64,000 nucleotides of DNA. Origin: Paraspadella gotoi. Its lineage: Eukaryota > Chaetognatha. Every line of letters starts with the position of its first letter. Within the stretch, counting starts at the first letter, position 1. Positions 43,763-56,294 of the stretch are shown here, piece by piece. The stretch spans positions 11,935,620 to 11,999,619 of the forward strand of contig CM119271.1 of NCBI GenBank assembly GCA_051294375.1, written 5' to 3'. A program made the translations under genes and the position numbers. Below the pieces are notes generated by a model, which saw only the letters and a list, made by a program, of their open reading frames with translations, was not told the DNA's origin and searched no databases.

Positions 43763-46700
43763 TCAATCGGCCTTGCTCACCGCCGCCTTGATGGCCTGGG
43801 CCACGTCGGCGATCAGGTCCTCAGCGTCTTCGCATCCAACGGACAATCGGATCAGGTGCGCCGATCCCCAGTTCGGCGCGTTGATCCTGGAATGGGGGGG
43901 GGGACGGAGGGGAAGGGTGAAAGAGAAAAATGAGGGGGGGGGAAGATAACGGAGGAAAGACAGGAGGGGGGAGAGGGGAGGGGGGAAAAAGTCACCAGAT
44001 AAGCTAATCTCTTTCGGCTGTCCCGTCTGTCCGGGATTTCCGGTCGGATCGGTCCCTCCTTTCAATTCCTTTCCCACTTCCCTCAAAGAAGATTACCCAC
44101 CGGCGGGACGGAGGCGTGAGTCATGATGGCGGGATGCTCGGCGAGCGACTCGAACCCTCCCAGGGATTCGGCGAGGGTGAAGACTTTGAGGGCGGAGAGG
44201 AATCGAGACGCCTCCTCGAGCCCTCCCCGGATGTAAAAGGCGATCATGCCGCTGAAGCCTTTCATCTGCTTCGCCGCCAGGTCGAACTGAGGATGACTCT
44301 CGAGTCCCGGATGGATGACTTTATCCACGCTGAAGGTGGAGAAGTTGAGGGGAGTAGTTTTCGTGTCTGCATGTCTCTGTGAGTCTTTCTCTCTCTCTCT
44401 TCACATTCCTTTCTCTTTTCGCTTCGTCGCGTCGATACTCAACCATTCTTATCTCTTTTAATATCTTATCTCTTTTAATATTTTCCTTTCTCATCCATTT
44501 TTATCTCTTCTTATCTCACCTCATCCTTCTCTTCTTAACACACTTGTTCCCAAGACCAGCGAGCCTGCACTTCGTGTGCGTCTTTATCCCATCCCAATCT
44601 TTCCTCTCTCTTATCTCTTCCGAACACGCTGTTCATTTCCCTCCAAGAACTCTGCAACAGTAACGGCGAGCCCATTCTTCGTGTGCGACTCCATGCGTCT
44701 TTATCCCATCTCAAACTTTCCTCTGCCTTTCCCATTCCCAACTCACTGCTCATTCTTTTCCAAGAACTCCGCAACGGCGAGCCCGTTCCTCATGTGCTGC
44801 TCCATGCGGAGATGCAGCGTCTTCATCCCTCTGTTGACGAGGAAGCAGTCGAAGGCCGACGGGACGGCGCCGGCGGCGAACTGAATAAAGTGAAGGCGAC
44901 GGGCGAGTTCGTCGTCGCGGACGGTGACGGCGCCCATGACCACGTCCGAGTGACCGTTCATGTACTTGGTGCAAGAGTGGAGAGTCACGTCGCATCCTGT
45001 GAAGAGGCGGGGGGCGGTGAGACGGGTGGGTAAGACTCTCGTCGTTGTCATCCCTATCGTCGCCGCTGACCCAGATCGAGAGGCGTTGGAAGTAGGCCGT
45101 GGCGAAGGTGTTGTCGATCACGCAGAGGACGTCTTCTTGAGAGTGACGATGTCCGACACCGCCTGTAAATCGGAAATTCCGGGTTTGGCGTCAGATTCCG
45201 ATCGACTCAACCAAAAAAAGTCGCCTTTCTTTGCTATATTATCTCGATTACAGATCAGGCAAGAGTGAATAATCCGTTTCTCAGTCGACTTAGGTAAGTT
45301 TTAAACTAAATCTGGAAGGGTAAGTCTGACCTGAATATCGATGATCTTCATGAGCGGATTGGAAGGAGTCTCCATCCAAACCATTTTCGTATTCGGCTTC
45401 ATCGCCTTTTTCACGTTGTCCAGATTTCTGTTCTCAAGGGCGAAGGGGGGGGGGGAAAGAGAGAAGGGATTGGGGAAAGAGAAGCGTAACTCAGTAAGGG
45501 ATGATATTATTATTCAAATTAAATCATTGGATATTTATTATTGTTTATTATATTGGTTGTAATAATCTACTACATCATTCAACCTCCAAAACAAAACCCT
45601 TTTTTCAAAAAACAATAAACCAAAAACTCCCTTTTCAAAAAGCTGAAACCACCTTTCAACCGCACAAAAGCCCCCCCTTTTAATGGCCCAAAAAACCCCC
45701 TTTTAATCTAACCAAAACACTTTTTCCTCCCTTCAACCGCCCAAAACCTTTTTCATCAAGCGTCCAAAACTATTTTTAACCGCTCGAAACCACTTTTAAA
45801 CGAGTCAAAACCCCCTTTCGACAAAACCCCCTTTAAACTACCCTAAACCCCCTTTCAACCTCGCAAAACCCCCTTCCACTCGCTCAAAAGACCACCCTTG
45901 CAACTCCGACACCAAAACCTGGCGTCGACGAGCGTGAATTCGAGGTTGAATCGCGACGCGATGCGAGAAAAGTATCGATTGGTTCCTCCATAGACGTCGT
46001 CCGAGCAGACGATGTGGTCGCCGGCGCGGAGAAGTTGGGTCAACGCCGTCGTCGCCGCCAGACCTGAGGGTTATATTTAGAATGATCCCAATTGTGCGCA
46101 GATGTAAAAAAATTTATAGAAAGACAATTTTATATTATACCTGTTTTGTGGTTAAAAAAAAACAATTACAAGAATCATACAACTTAAATTGGAACCACCA
46201 ATACAAAAAGTATCTATCCATTCTTTCAATAAGCAAGTAATCTGCCTTCCTTACATGACAAAAATATAGTTGTCAATCTAGACTCTCTATGTACTATTAT
46301 GGTACCTCAGCATCAAAATACAAGGAGTTGAATTTTATGTAATTGGTACAACCAATATAAATATTATCATTCATTTAACACCTGTATATTTCTTAAAACT
46401 TTAAATTGCATAAATGGACGACTTCCCCTATTTTGACAAAGACTGACTGACCGGATGAGAAGACGAACGCCTTCTCTCCGCCATCGATCTTGGCGATGCA
46501 GGTCTCCAAGCAACGACGGGTAGGGTTGCCCCCGCGCGCGTATTCGAATCCGTCCTCGCTTAAGACGCCTAAAGGAGAAGTTGAGAAAGAGTTTGACGGA
46601 TGGAGGAGATTCTCTTTGAAAAGAAAAAAACCTGGAGCGGATTGTTTGAAGGTCGTTGACAAAGAGATTTGCGGAACCACAGATCGGGACTTCCATTGGT

Positions 46701-47951
46701 CCGCATCCTGAGAGAGAAAAGGGGGGGGGGTAAGGGAAAGACTTGGTTGTTTAAAATACAGAAGGCTTCATGTTCAAATATAACCTTGGTCCCCCCAAAA
46801 ATTACCCATTCCACCCCTTTCTGTTCAGTCTTTTAGATATTATGATTTTCTTACAGAAATGATTAGAAAACTAAGGCAGGAAGTAATATAAACTTGTGTT
46901 GTATAGATGCTCCTTCTATTTCCGGAAGACATCACTAACAACCCTCTCCCATTAATAATATAATATTTTCAGATTTAGATTATCAAAAATAAAAAATTAA
47001 TAAAAAATAATAGTAATAATAAAACTTTTTTTAAAAAATACAAAAATAAAGAATTTTAATGAATATTATAAAATCTAATACTTAAAATAGTGAAACAAGT
47101 AATTTTGCTATTTTCATAAGAACTGTTATAAATACAAGAATAGTTATATTGCTTCGGTTATGTTAATCCGTATTGATTCACATACACATATCAAGGTCCA
47201 AATATTGAACCTCGGTACAAAAAATTCATCGCCAAGAATGCGGCGGATTTATGGCAGTAAATCCGAGTCTGAGCTTTAGTCAAATACTGCGGCGCCGCGA
47301 ATAATCCTTTCTCGGCCGCCGACAGCAGCAGCCGCGATTCAGCCGCATCGTTACAATGAGCAAATGGTTTAAGAAATAAAAAAATAAAAAACCCTGTTTA
47401 ATATAGTTTTAATACCGTTAAAAATTTTAAACTAAATCTAATTTAAAAAAACAAAAAAACTAGCCCAATCAGTGCGGCAGCAGCGGTGACTTAACAAGGC
47501 AGCAGGCTCGACAGGCGCTTATTATAAGGGCATCAGGCGATGCCAACAGGCAATCAGGCATCCCCTCCCTCTCCCGATATCTCCCATGAACTTTTTTTTG
47601 GTCTTCAGTGGCGAAGAATAAGTTTCAGAATAGCGACACCAAATTTTCAAAGGTTTTTATCGAAGGTAAGGTGCGCCCGTTTTAGTTTAGTTCAATAATG
47701 GGTGGAGTTACTTGACTAAATCGAATCGAAATGAACCGTTTTTTTAGATTTTGTGAACTTGAAAAATGGAATGAGCGTCGCAATAGGTAAATCTGAAACT
47801 TTACCGTTGCTTAACAGCTTTGACTAATATAATAATATGAAAATTATCCTATACGGACCTGGCCGGCGTGGATGGCATCCGTCCCGAAATGGAGGAAGCG
47901 CGAAAAATGTTCGCAGAGCGGATCGCCCTTTCCAATTCCGTTTTGAGCCAT
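43763..47951 (-). CDS. CTH: Cystathionine gamma-lyase, 9 exons
   Basis: Cytosolic PLP enzyme that splits cystathionine to cysteine, 2-oxobutyrate and ammonia, and can make H2S. Exons in transcript order: 47951-47859, 46707-46632, 46568-46452, 46063-45919, 45427-45331, 45162-45071, 44996-44747, 44329-44101, 43886-43763. Family blocks: VVPQISLSTTFKQSAPG, GFEYARGGNPTR, DDVYGGTNRYF, VWMETPSNPL, VIDNTFATAYFQR, CTKYMNGHSDVVMG (PLP lysine near residue 218), FTLAESLGGFESLAEHPAIM, LIRLSVGCEDAEDLI. The ATG at 47951 gives MAQNGIGKGD and then HFGTDAIHAGQ, as expected. Corrected length is about 407 residues, as in vertebrates. Three one-base frame breaks lie in the exons at 45071-45162 (two) and 43763-43886 (one). 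All other phases agree, so assembly error is likelier than a pseudogene. Confidence 0.93.
45580..45895. repeat. C-run minisatellite in CTH intron
   Basis: Degenerate units of about 25-30 bases of the form CAAAACCCCCTTTCAACC repeat about a dozen times in the intron between CTH exons at 45919-46063 and 45331-45427. They end just downstream of the exon's weak GTTTTG donor (minus strand). Confidence 0.75.
46190..46370 (+). repeat. Dispersed repeat, TACAACCAATATAAAAA family
   Basis: Fragmented copies in the third CTH intron (between exons at 45919-46063 and 46452-46568). A partial head at 46190 and a second head at 46340 flank a shortened body. Confidence 0.5.
46905..47130 (+). repeat. Dispersed AT-rich repeat (AAAATAGTGAAACAAGTAAT family)
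   Basis: Uninterrupted copy beginning GTAGATGCTCCTTCTATTTCC, in the first CTH intron. It shows the empty form of the element that carries a SINE at 59115-59350. Confidence 0.65.
47214..47352 (-). other. GC-rich coding-like island in CTH intron 1
   Basis: On the minus strand an open frame encodes DAAESRLLLSAAEKGLFAAP and then QYLTKAQTRIYCHKSAAFLA. It stands out by GC content in an AT-rich intron. There is no clear splice site pair and I do not recognise the protein. It could be a captured gene fragment or an unrecognised exon. Confidence 0.3.
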
Positions 47952-49480
47952 GAGCGGAGGAAAAGTTAATTATGATTCGTAATAAAAATTATATAAAAAA
48001 CTAAGAATTTTTTAAAAAAATATATTGTACTAAAATTTGGTTATCAACGAGGATCAAAATAGGTTTTAATATTTACTACGTGCGAGGAGAAGAGGAAAAA
48101 AAAATTAATAACTATGTTTTGTTGTCGGAGGATCGAGTAATGGATCGAGCGAAACTTATTCAAAATGAAAAACTGAGATCGCGAGAAAAAAAACATTCAG
48201 TCTCTTGAAATTTTTTTTTTTTTTTACTTAACTAAATCTTAGGATCGAGAGATATCTTCTGCAGAAAGGTGAGTTAACTACGCATTAACGCGGCGCAATA
48301 TTGTAAAAAAATATATATAAAGAAATTAATGAATAAAAGTAAAAAAGCCTAATAAATTTTTAAATCATACATACATATGAATATTTTAATTATAACCTTA
48401 TCTTTTCAATGTTTAGGCATAACTATAAGAAAAAATTCAGTAAAATTTTACCTTGGTTTTGGCATCATAAAAAAATTAAAAATTTAAAAAAAAAATTATT
48501 ACCTAACTACCCTCTTATCCCTAACTACCCCTAGCCCTAAACCCCCCTTAACCCCGGTCGGCGAAAGTAAAATTAACCCAAAAATTCTTATCATTACTTT
48601 AAAAATTATTTAAAAATATTTGATTGTTTAAACCATATCAAAACCAATTTTCTTTTGCAACAAACAAGAAGCTAACACATGTTAGATATTATAACAAAAA
48701 TTTGTATACCCATTTAATAATAAAAATATGCATACGTAAAATATTTCATTAAATTGACGCCCCTTAATGAAAAAGCAAGGTGTATGTACGATACCAAATC
48801 GAAACCGCGTGTTCTTTCAAGATCAGAAAAGGAAAGTCTTAAAAAACCTTTTCTCAATTGTGAGAAAACTTGAAATTACTAAATATCCTTCGCATTTACT
48901 TGGATGTAATGTAATCGCGACTGGGCGTCCTTGAAGTAATTTTTCCTAACCATAGTGATCCAAAAAAAAAAACAAATGGATAAAATCCACTTGAACATAC
49001 GAGCATAAATACATATTCAGTCAGGGCATCTATGATAATCAGCATACGAGAAAAAGTTGTTTTTGCCCAAAAAGAAGTTTTTCCGGAAATTTAGGCCATT
49101 TGGATCACTGTGCTATGGAGACATAATTACATTCGGATAAAATCCAAGACTATATCAGACAAAAAATACGTTAAGTACAAAGTACAAAGTTATGATTATG
49201 AATCTTTTAGTCTTTTACAAAAGAAAAAAAAAAGGTCGATTGACTCTCTTCCTTTGAATCACAAGGTTTTGACACAAGCTACACTATGTACTAATATTAG
49301 TAGTAATAAAGAGCGGATCTGAGAAATTATACTCAACATCAAAGATCTTTTTAACTGTCAATGGTCATTTTATGGGTTTCACGAGAATTTCTTTAAGTTT
49401 AACTATTTAAAAAAGAAGGATTTTACGGATGCAAGTTAAACTTTATTATGTTAATTAATCAGTAATGATTACAGCGATGA
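47952..49480. other. CTH upstream flank, no gene seen
   Basis: AT-rich sequence upstream of the CTH start, which should hold its promoter. I find no clear TATA box or other motif I would defend. A degenerate CCTAA-rich patch lies at 48505-48560. Confidence 0.4.
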
Positions 49481-49499
49481 TAATTTAAAAGTTGAGGGG

Positions 49500-49640
49500 G
49501 GCAAAGGGGGAGTCCCTGTTGGTGACTCACTTTTGGCCAGCCCAGAAGTGGTTTCCATCCTTGCTGGATCTTCATAGGCTGGAAGTGCGCCACCTTCCCT
49601 GGTCTTGCCGATTAGTGGTCGACCTGGCCTTGGACGACGT
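49500..49640 (+). pseudogene. DIRS/Ngaro-like retrotransposon fragment (RNase H end)
   Basis: The open frame encodes SLLVTHFWPAQKWFPSLLDL, followed by a Leu/Pro-rich piece. The pattern of a short hydrophobic strand, then W-P-x-Q-x-W-F-P-x-L-L, is typical of the RT/RNase H end of tyrosine-recombinase (DIRS-type) retrotransposons. Only about 40 residues are convincing; the frame then degenerates. The GC-richer sequence up to about 50,340 may belong to the same element, but I cannot identify it. Confidence 0.45.
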
Positions 49641-50680
49641 TCCGTCGCTCCTAGATCGCTTCAAGTTGGTCGTCTGGAGGATTATCGGCGGGCGCACGGA
49701 CTCTTATGTCAGCAATTCGGCCTTTACTCTCATTGCCAAGAGTTGGAGTCTCTACTGGGCTTGGAAGTCCTTTGTAGAGAAATGGCGATGCCATTTCTAT
49801 TTATTTCTTTGCCATTTTGTTTTACCATTTCTTTGACCTTTTTGTAGATTGCGCCTTTGCTTTTCTTGGAGATTACTCTCCCTTTTCTTTCTCTTTACCA
49901 GATATATTAGGCCATAGACTTTAGACCCTTTCTCAGCCCGTCCAAAAACGGCCTTTTACGGAGTCAGGCCAACCCCACGTCACGTCAAGTCATACTTTTG
50001 TCATGATACCGTTTCACAGAGCCCTTTAGGCCAGGCCTTTGAGCCCCGGAGACTTTACGGCCTCATGCGAGTGGGCAGTCTAGTGGAGAGACTTGTGGCA
50101 CCACAGACTTGACCCTCAGACTTGTGGACGGACTCGTGGTCACGTCTTAGACCACACTCTCGCGACACCTCGTCTACCACCCTCGCGGCGCCGGTACCGG
50201 CGACAGCGAGCCTTCCCGTCTTCGATACGGCGCTCCGTTATTCCCGGCGCTCGCCCATCGGCGCCGGGCGTCGCCGCGCCCCTCTCCGACGACGGCTTCG
50301 AGGGACGTTGAGGACGGCCGGCTTCAGTACAGCTTCATGACGGGAGAGATGCCGAGGAGGCCTCGACCTACCCTACGGGTTCGTTGACATCCTTAGTCAG
50401 TTGACATCCTTAGTCAGTTTCCTTCAGCGTCGGGGCCTTCGATTTAATTTATACTTAATTTTAAATTTGTTTTCGTTATTTTAGTTTGCTTTCTCCAAAC
50501 ATTGTTCCCTACTATCTCAAATGACCTTACTTCGTTTCTCTTCACTCTCTCTCTGTCTCTCCTGTTCTTACCTTCAGCTGTCCTCACCCTGTCCTCACAC
50601 TATCCTTTACTTAATTCTTTGTTGGACGCTTTCTCTTTCTCCATCATAATGTTTGGCAAAATTTTTAAATTCACATTGCG

Positions 50681-50717
50681 CTGATGAAGACTCGAAAAAA
50701 AGAGTCGAAACATGTCC
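50681..50717 (+). ncRNA. Hammerhead ribozyme core, second copy
   Basis: CTGATGA at 50681-50687, perfect 5-bp stem II (GACTC 50689-50693 with GAGTC 50702-50706, A-rich loop), GAAA at 50707-50710, C-AT-G minimal stem III, GTC at 50714-50716. Stem II uses different bases from the copy at 37648 but keeps pairing. Stem I is weak here (only isolated pairs), so this copy may be inactive. The upstream flank (TTAATTCTTTGTTGGA...) resembles the right hairpin arm near 37575, so both belong to one repeat family. Confidence 0.5.
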
Positions 50718-51170
50718 ACTTAAAGAAATACCATGATGGAAAAAAAAATTGTCGCGGTTACTATCCAGCTATTTTTCGAAATTTTAATGTGAGAATCGAA
50801 AAAATAAAACTTAAATATCGAAAAACTTTGGCCTTTTGTAATTCATATGAGCTGTGCCTCATTTATGTACGACAAAATATACAAGAGTTTCATGCAAAAG
50901 AAAATGAGTTGTCCAAAAAAATGCTTCCTTCTTTTTAATCTTTTTCATATCAAAAATTTTTATTTATACTAATTTCCAGTTCTTTTTTATTACTTTTTGA
51001 GTTAAACCATTACTATTAAAAATCCCTGCCTTTTCTGTCTCATGTCAAATAGTTATTGCATCATATTCATTAGGATAGATTCAGGGATGAATCTTAATTC
51101 ATATGTAAAAAAAAACGATATTAAAAATACATTAATGCTGTAGATGCTCCAGAATATTCTTTTTATATTG

Positions 51171-51812
51171 TAAAATATCATTAAAAGTTATAATGCTCCG
51201 GGTAACCTTTTTATGAGCAAAGTTATCATTTTTATTTACCTCTGGGTCTATTATCAGAACCAAATAATGAAAGACAATGCATCATCACATTATACAATAA
51301 CAATTCAAGCCTGGTTTACTTTATAGGGGATCAATCTTTTCCACTGCTTGTCAAGGACCACTTTTTGCCCTAAATCTAATAAAAAATATTATGTCAGAGA
51401 TATAATATTAACAATAATGTAAGTCGTCCTCTTCCTGGTTCCAGGGCCTCGACGATCATCTGGGTGATGTAATCCGGGATGGAGGCCCTGTCCTTTTCCC
51501 TGTCGGTTTCGAAGTTTTCCTTTGCTGCGTTGTCTCCAAATTTTTTCACCTCTTTTTGATCAAGAGGACTACTCACATTATTGTTAATATTATATCTCTG
51601 ACATAATATTTTTTATTAAATTTAAGGCAAAAAGTGGTCCTTGACAAGCAGTGAAAAAGATTGATCCCCTATAAAGTAAACCAGGCTTGAATTGTTATTG
51701 CATTGTCTTTCATTATTTGGTTCTGATAATAGATCCAGAAGTAAATAAAAATGATAACTTTGCTCATAGAAAGGTTACCCGGAGCATTATAACTTTTAAT
51801 GATATTTTATCC
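51171..51812. mobile_element. Foldback (long inverted repeat) element with short spacer
   Basis: Left arm about 51171-51433 and right arm about 51562-51812 are reverse complements with scattered differences. For example, the outer ATCATTAAAAGTTATAATGC pairs with GCATTATAACTTTTAATGAT, and the inner GTCCTCTT with AAGAGGAC. A 128-base GC-richer spacer separates them. It is most simply a foldback or MITE-type element, or an inverted duplication. No transposase is seen. Confidence 0.85.
51434..51561 (-). other. Coding-like spacer inside the foldback element
   Basis: On the minus strand the spacer is open for about 42 codons, including VKKFGDNAAKENFETDREKD and RASIPDYITQMIVEALEPG. The composition (charged, codon-like) differs from the AT-rich arms. 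There is no GT donor at its end and no pyrimidine tract before it, so it does not look spliced. I do not recognise the protein; it may be a captured exon fragment. Confidence 0.4.
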
Positions 51813-52648
51813 TAGACCTCATTTGAAATCCGAGCAACTTTTGGCATTTGGCACACCCTATGGAACCATACATCCCGGAAATCACCTCCGAAACGCTGGA
51901 ATGGACGACCTTGCTCGAAAGAGGCCAAATTAGGAAAGAAGATCGAATATAAGTTGCGCGGCTATTTAACCAACGGTGCCGTCCGAAAATTCTAGCACAG
52001 TAGATATGTAATAAGGCGGGCCAGATGTAATGACGAGATAATATGGTAATAAGCCACAAAAACCCCTTGAACCTGCGGCTGCCGATTCTTGTTTCGTTTT
52101 CAAATATCTTTTTTTCAAATCACTGCAATTATTATATATACATATTCGATAAAGGCATAAAATCGAAGTTCCTCAGCATCTTCGTGATGCTTATCAGAGT
52201 AATTTTTTTTTAATTCTACGCAGCCAAATAATTAGAATCGAAACTAGGAGGGGGACTACTGGCGAGAACTGGCAGGTCGTTAGAAATCGCTACATATATA
52301 AGCTTTCATTTGTTGGTAGCCAATTACTTTCTTTGAATTGTCGTTTCTGTAAGCGCTAGAGTGTAATTATCTCTTCATTCTTAACTGTTTACAACATGAT
52401 CATCATCATGGGAAATGTTTTTTCCTGATCTCTCAGGTCTAGGCCGCGATTTTAATCTAAATAGCAAGCTTAAAGTTGAACTGAATATTTTCTGCCAAGC
52501 TAAAAAAGCGAATCATAAATAAATGAATATATCTTCAGCGACTGTAATATTTAAATAATAAATAAAAGCAAAATGTGTGTAAATTAATTCAACAAAAAAG
52601 CATTAGCTAGCAAAAACAAAAGTAAAAAGAATAAACGACAAAGAAACC

Positions 52649-54895
52649 AGTGCCTGCGCCAATACATGTAAATCACTTTAAAGGGCTTAAACTGAACTGT
52701 TACTGTGGCACTAATATTATTATGGTACTTATAAAAATATTTTATAAATCAAAATAATATTATTTTTGTTTTAAAGTATGATGTGATTAAAATGCTTTTA
52801 TCAAAACATAGAATAAGAAATAGAATAATATAAAATAGAATAAGAAAAAAATATTTGTAAAAAAATATTTAAAAGGATTTAAAATAATAAAAATTTATAA
52901 AAATAATTATAATTTTGTTGAATAGCAGGTGCAAATGAAGATCAAGTGGGTGCAGCTAAAATTTATTATAAATGTTCCTTTGTTTTATAAAAAGCTTTCT
53001 TCTTTATAAAACCTTCTAATAAAATAAGGTAAAAATACCAAAATATTTTAATGGGACTATTCTTTTGTTTCAGAAAAAATATTAAAACCTTTGGTGGATG
53101 TATTTAAACTAAATTTTATTGTCATTTTGTTTTTAAAAATGTTCTTTTGTTTATACAACTATCTGGTTTATAAAGATTAAAACATATAAAAATTTGCTAT
53201 TTTGTATAAAGCAATGCAAGTGAAGATTTAGTGGGTAGTACCCACTGGGTACAGACAGAAGAACAAATTTCTAAAGAAAATGCTTATAGTAAAAAAGTAA
53301 GAGACAAATCCTAGTAGGAGAGAAGAAAAGTTAAATAATGAAAAAGAAAAAGAAAAAAAATTGTACAATTTCGGGGGGTAAGTAAATCACTAAGTGAGTT
53401 ACAATAATTATGGTTTAGATCCGATAATGGTTACCAAGCAATAAAGAAGACGATTGAATGGTTAATGTTTAACAATGGTTACCAAGCAATAAAGAAGACG
53501 AATGAAGTTGTGACCTTAAAAAGTCAAAACGTATAAGTAATTTCAATTGAATCAAAAAACTTGTAAAAAGAAACTAAATATTTAAATATTTATTTTTTGG
53601 GTGCTACGTATTGGCAAAATGTCGTAGAAGCCATAAAAATAAGAGACAACGAATAAGAGAAGAGAGTGACGTAAATTTCAGAGATTTATACAAAGTTCTT
53701 AACGAATACAATACATAAAAGGTTTGACATTCTGCGGTATTAGGAATAATTCAGGCAGATTGAATTGGCAAACAGTAATAATAAACATTTCTGCAAGACA
53801 TTGACACCAACGTTTGCATTGAATTAACATCATTTTAACAAAGTAAAACGTTTGTTTTAAAGCACAATTCCTTATCGAAACTTGACTAGAATATGTCGAA
53901 ATAAATAAGCAACTGGAAACGAGAATATTAACAAAAAAGTGACACGACGACGGAGAAGACTGAGATCAGAAGAAATACACAATGCTAATAATTAGTCAAA
54001 CTTGAAAATATCATGCCCATGCGTTTGATAACTACTTATAGCCATTAGCCAAAGTGAATCACGGCTAGTGATATGCTTTTAACAAAATAGCACACGAACC
54101 CTCACAGCGTAAAACTGTTGGATGCATAAATAACAAGTTTGAGCAAACAATGTCGGATCTGCCCACGATAATTAAGCGGTAATCAGCTAAATAAATAAAT
54201 AAATACTATAGTAGAAATAATTACAAATAAAGTAACAACTTGCATCATTCTTTCAACTTGCATCATTCTTTCAGCTTGCAACAATCTTTCAATTTGCATC
54301 ATTTTTTCAATATGTGTCGCCTCATATGCATCATTTTTTTAACTTAAGTTTTTATTATTTATGCTTACTCATGAATGTTTTAATTAATTATTTAATTAAA
54401 TAAATAAATGAAAAAATGATGCAATTTGAAAAAACGATGCAAGTCGACTTGACTTTGGTTTTTTCCATGTAAACTCATTTCCACTCCTCGATTCCATCGA
54501 AACTTTATATTGTGCTCAATCATACGCTTTCTTACCCACACACAAAATTTAATCCCATTCTATCCATCCAATTATGAATAAATCGATTAATTATGGATTA
54601 AAATTATTAAAAAGATTCAAATAAAAGTGACATATCCAGCTTCATCACACACTTTCCTACCCACACACAAAATTTCATTCCAATCCAACCATCCGATCAC
54701 GAGCAATTGGAGTTTTTTGCTAAGGTGGGACGGACTGAGAGACAGACGGACATCATTTTTTTTGGTATAATTTATCATAACTCGATGTTCTGACATGATA
54801 TAAGTGAATGCCAGACAAGATTGAGGGAGGGGACCGACAAAGTGAATTATAGAGACGGGATCTGCTGGTAAGAATGAATAGGAATGAACAGAAAA
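52649..54895 (+). repeat. Dispersed repeat block, copy A (with short 18-bp satellite)
   Basis: Landmarks shared in order with 56506-57810: CTGCGCCAATACATGTAAATC, a run of GCATCATTCTTTCAACTT units (about five, 54235-54320), CTTGACTTTGGTTTTTTCC, repeated TTCCATCGAAACTT/TACCCACACACAAAATT segments, ACAGACGGACATC, and an end near GGATCTGCTGGTAAG. Between about 52,710 and 54,200 there is extra AT-rich sequence in which I see no gene. Confidence 0.55.
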
Positions 54896-54899
54896 CACA

Positions 54900-56170
54900 A
54901 TAACATAGGCGTAATCTTTTTTTTATGTCGTACAAACAACCTTCATCCCCTGAGTTATTTCAAAAGGAAAAATATATATTTTTATTTTAAACTGTTTGCG
55001 AAATTTATTTAAAATTTTTCACAATTTGATTTTTATGATTAAAACTGTAATAGTAAAAGTTTTGTCCCCGAGAAAAAGTTTTTGAGATAAATTAATGGCT
55101 AGTGTTGAGCTGCGTATATTGTGAGCTATGTATCAACAATGAATATTGATTAATTCAATTTTTTCTTATGTAGCTTTTGGTGCTTCAGAGAAATTCGGTG
55201 CTTGTAAGTCGATGGCAAATAGAGAATGGTATGGTAAGGTAAGGTAAGGTAAGGTAAGGAAACCGAAATTGCCAAACCTCGCAAGAGATTAACTTTAGTC
55301 TTAGAGGATGGAGCAAACAATAGATGAACCAACTGTGAAAAGAAACTCGTAGTTTTATCTCCTCATGAATTGAATAATAAAAGGGGAGTAAAAAGAATTC
55401 AGTCCGGCGCATATTTTGAGAGAAAAATGTAAGAATTGGAGAGGTAGATTGTCTTTTGGGGAAGCTTAAATAAAGCATCTTATTTTGATAAGAAGTGAGA
55501 ACAATCTTTTCGAAAAATCCTTTCCCTCTTCGGTCATTTTAGATTGAGCGCCTTTTTTTGCACATAACTGTAACGGCTAAAAACCACAGCTAATTCCATA
55601 TCATATCACTTGAGATAATTATAGTTAGTAAGTAAATAATCTACACTAATTTCTCCAAAGATAATTAATGGATGCGACGTATCTTTCGGATTAAATTTTA
55701 GATTTGCAGTAGAGGAAATTTCTACAAATACAAATGTGGAGCAGAAATTAAGTAAAATCTCATTCGTCCCCAGATTTGGTTAATGACGTAAAAGAGTAAA
55801 ATCTACCAGGAGGAAAAAAACGGTTTTATTTTGGCAGTAGGTATCAATTCATTTAGGTTTTTTTTAACATTTAATTGCAGTATATACTTGTATCGACTTT
55901 AAAAACAAAAATATTTTTAAAATAATATAAACCTCTCTAAATACCGAAAATCCACAAAATTAAATTTAAAAAGTCAGTTTGTCAATTTTTTTCTAATTGT
56001 CAAAAAACTACGTGAATCATGAAATTTCCCAAATTTCTTTAACTTCAGGCTAATTTGAGAAACGTAAGTTGTAACTGTAAGAGTAAACGATGCTTGTTTC
56101 AAGTAATACTACTTCGAAGTTGGATTAAGTCAGAAGAGTAAGAAAATATAAAGAGCGGCACCCTTTAAGA
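54900..56170. other. AT-rich stretch, no gene seen
   Basis: Non-coding sequence with a short GGTAA tandem patch at 55232-55260. No exon or RNA gene recognised. Confidence 0.45.
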
Positions 56171-56294
56171 TTATAAGTGTCAAACTGCGTTAAGCGCGTG
56201 TAGGATGACGAGAAAGAGGGAGACAGAAAAACAGGGAGGGAGGGGGAGAGAGAGAGAGAGAGAGAGAGAGAGTGAGAGAGAGATTCTGTCCCTC

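Noticed and set aside
51394-51576. Spliced exon of a minus-strand gene
   Set aside because: No GT donor follows the frame and no pyrimidine tract precedes it. The borders coincide with the foldback arms instead.
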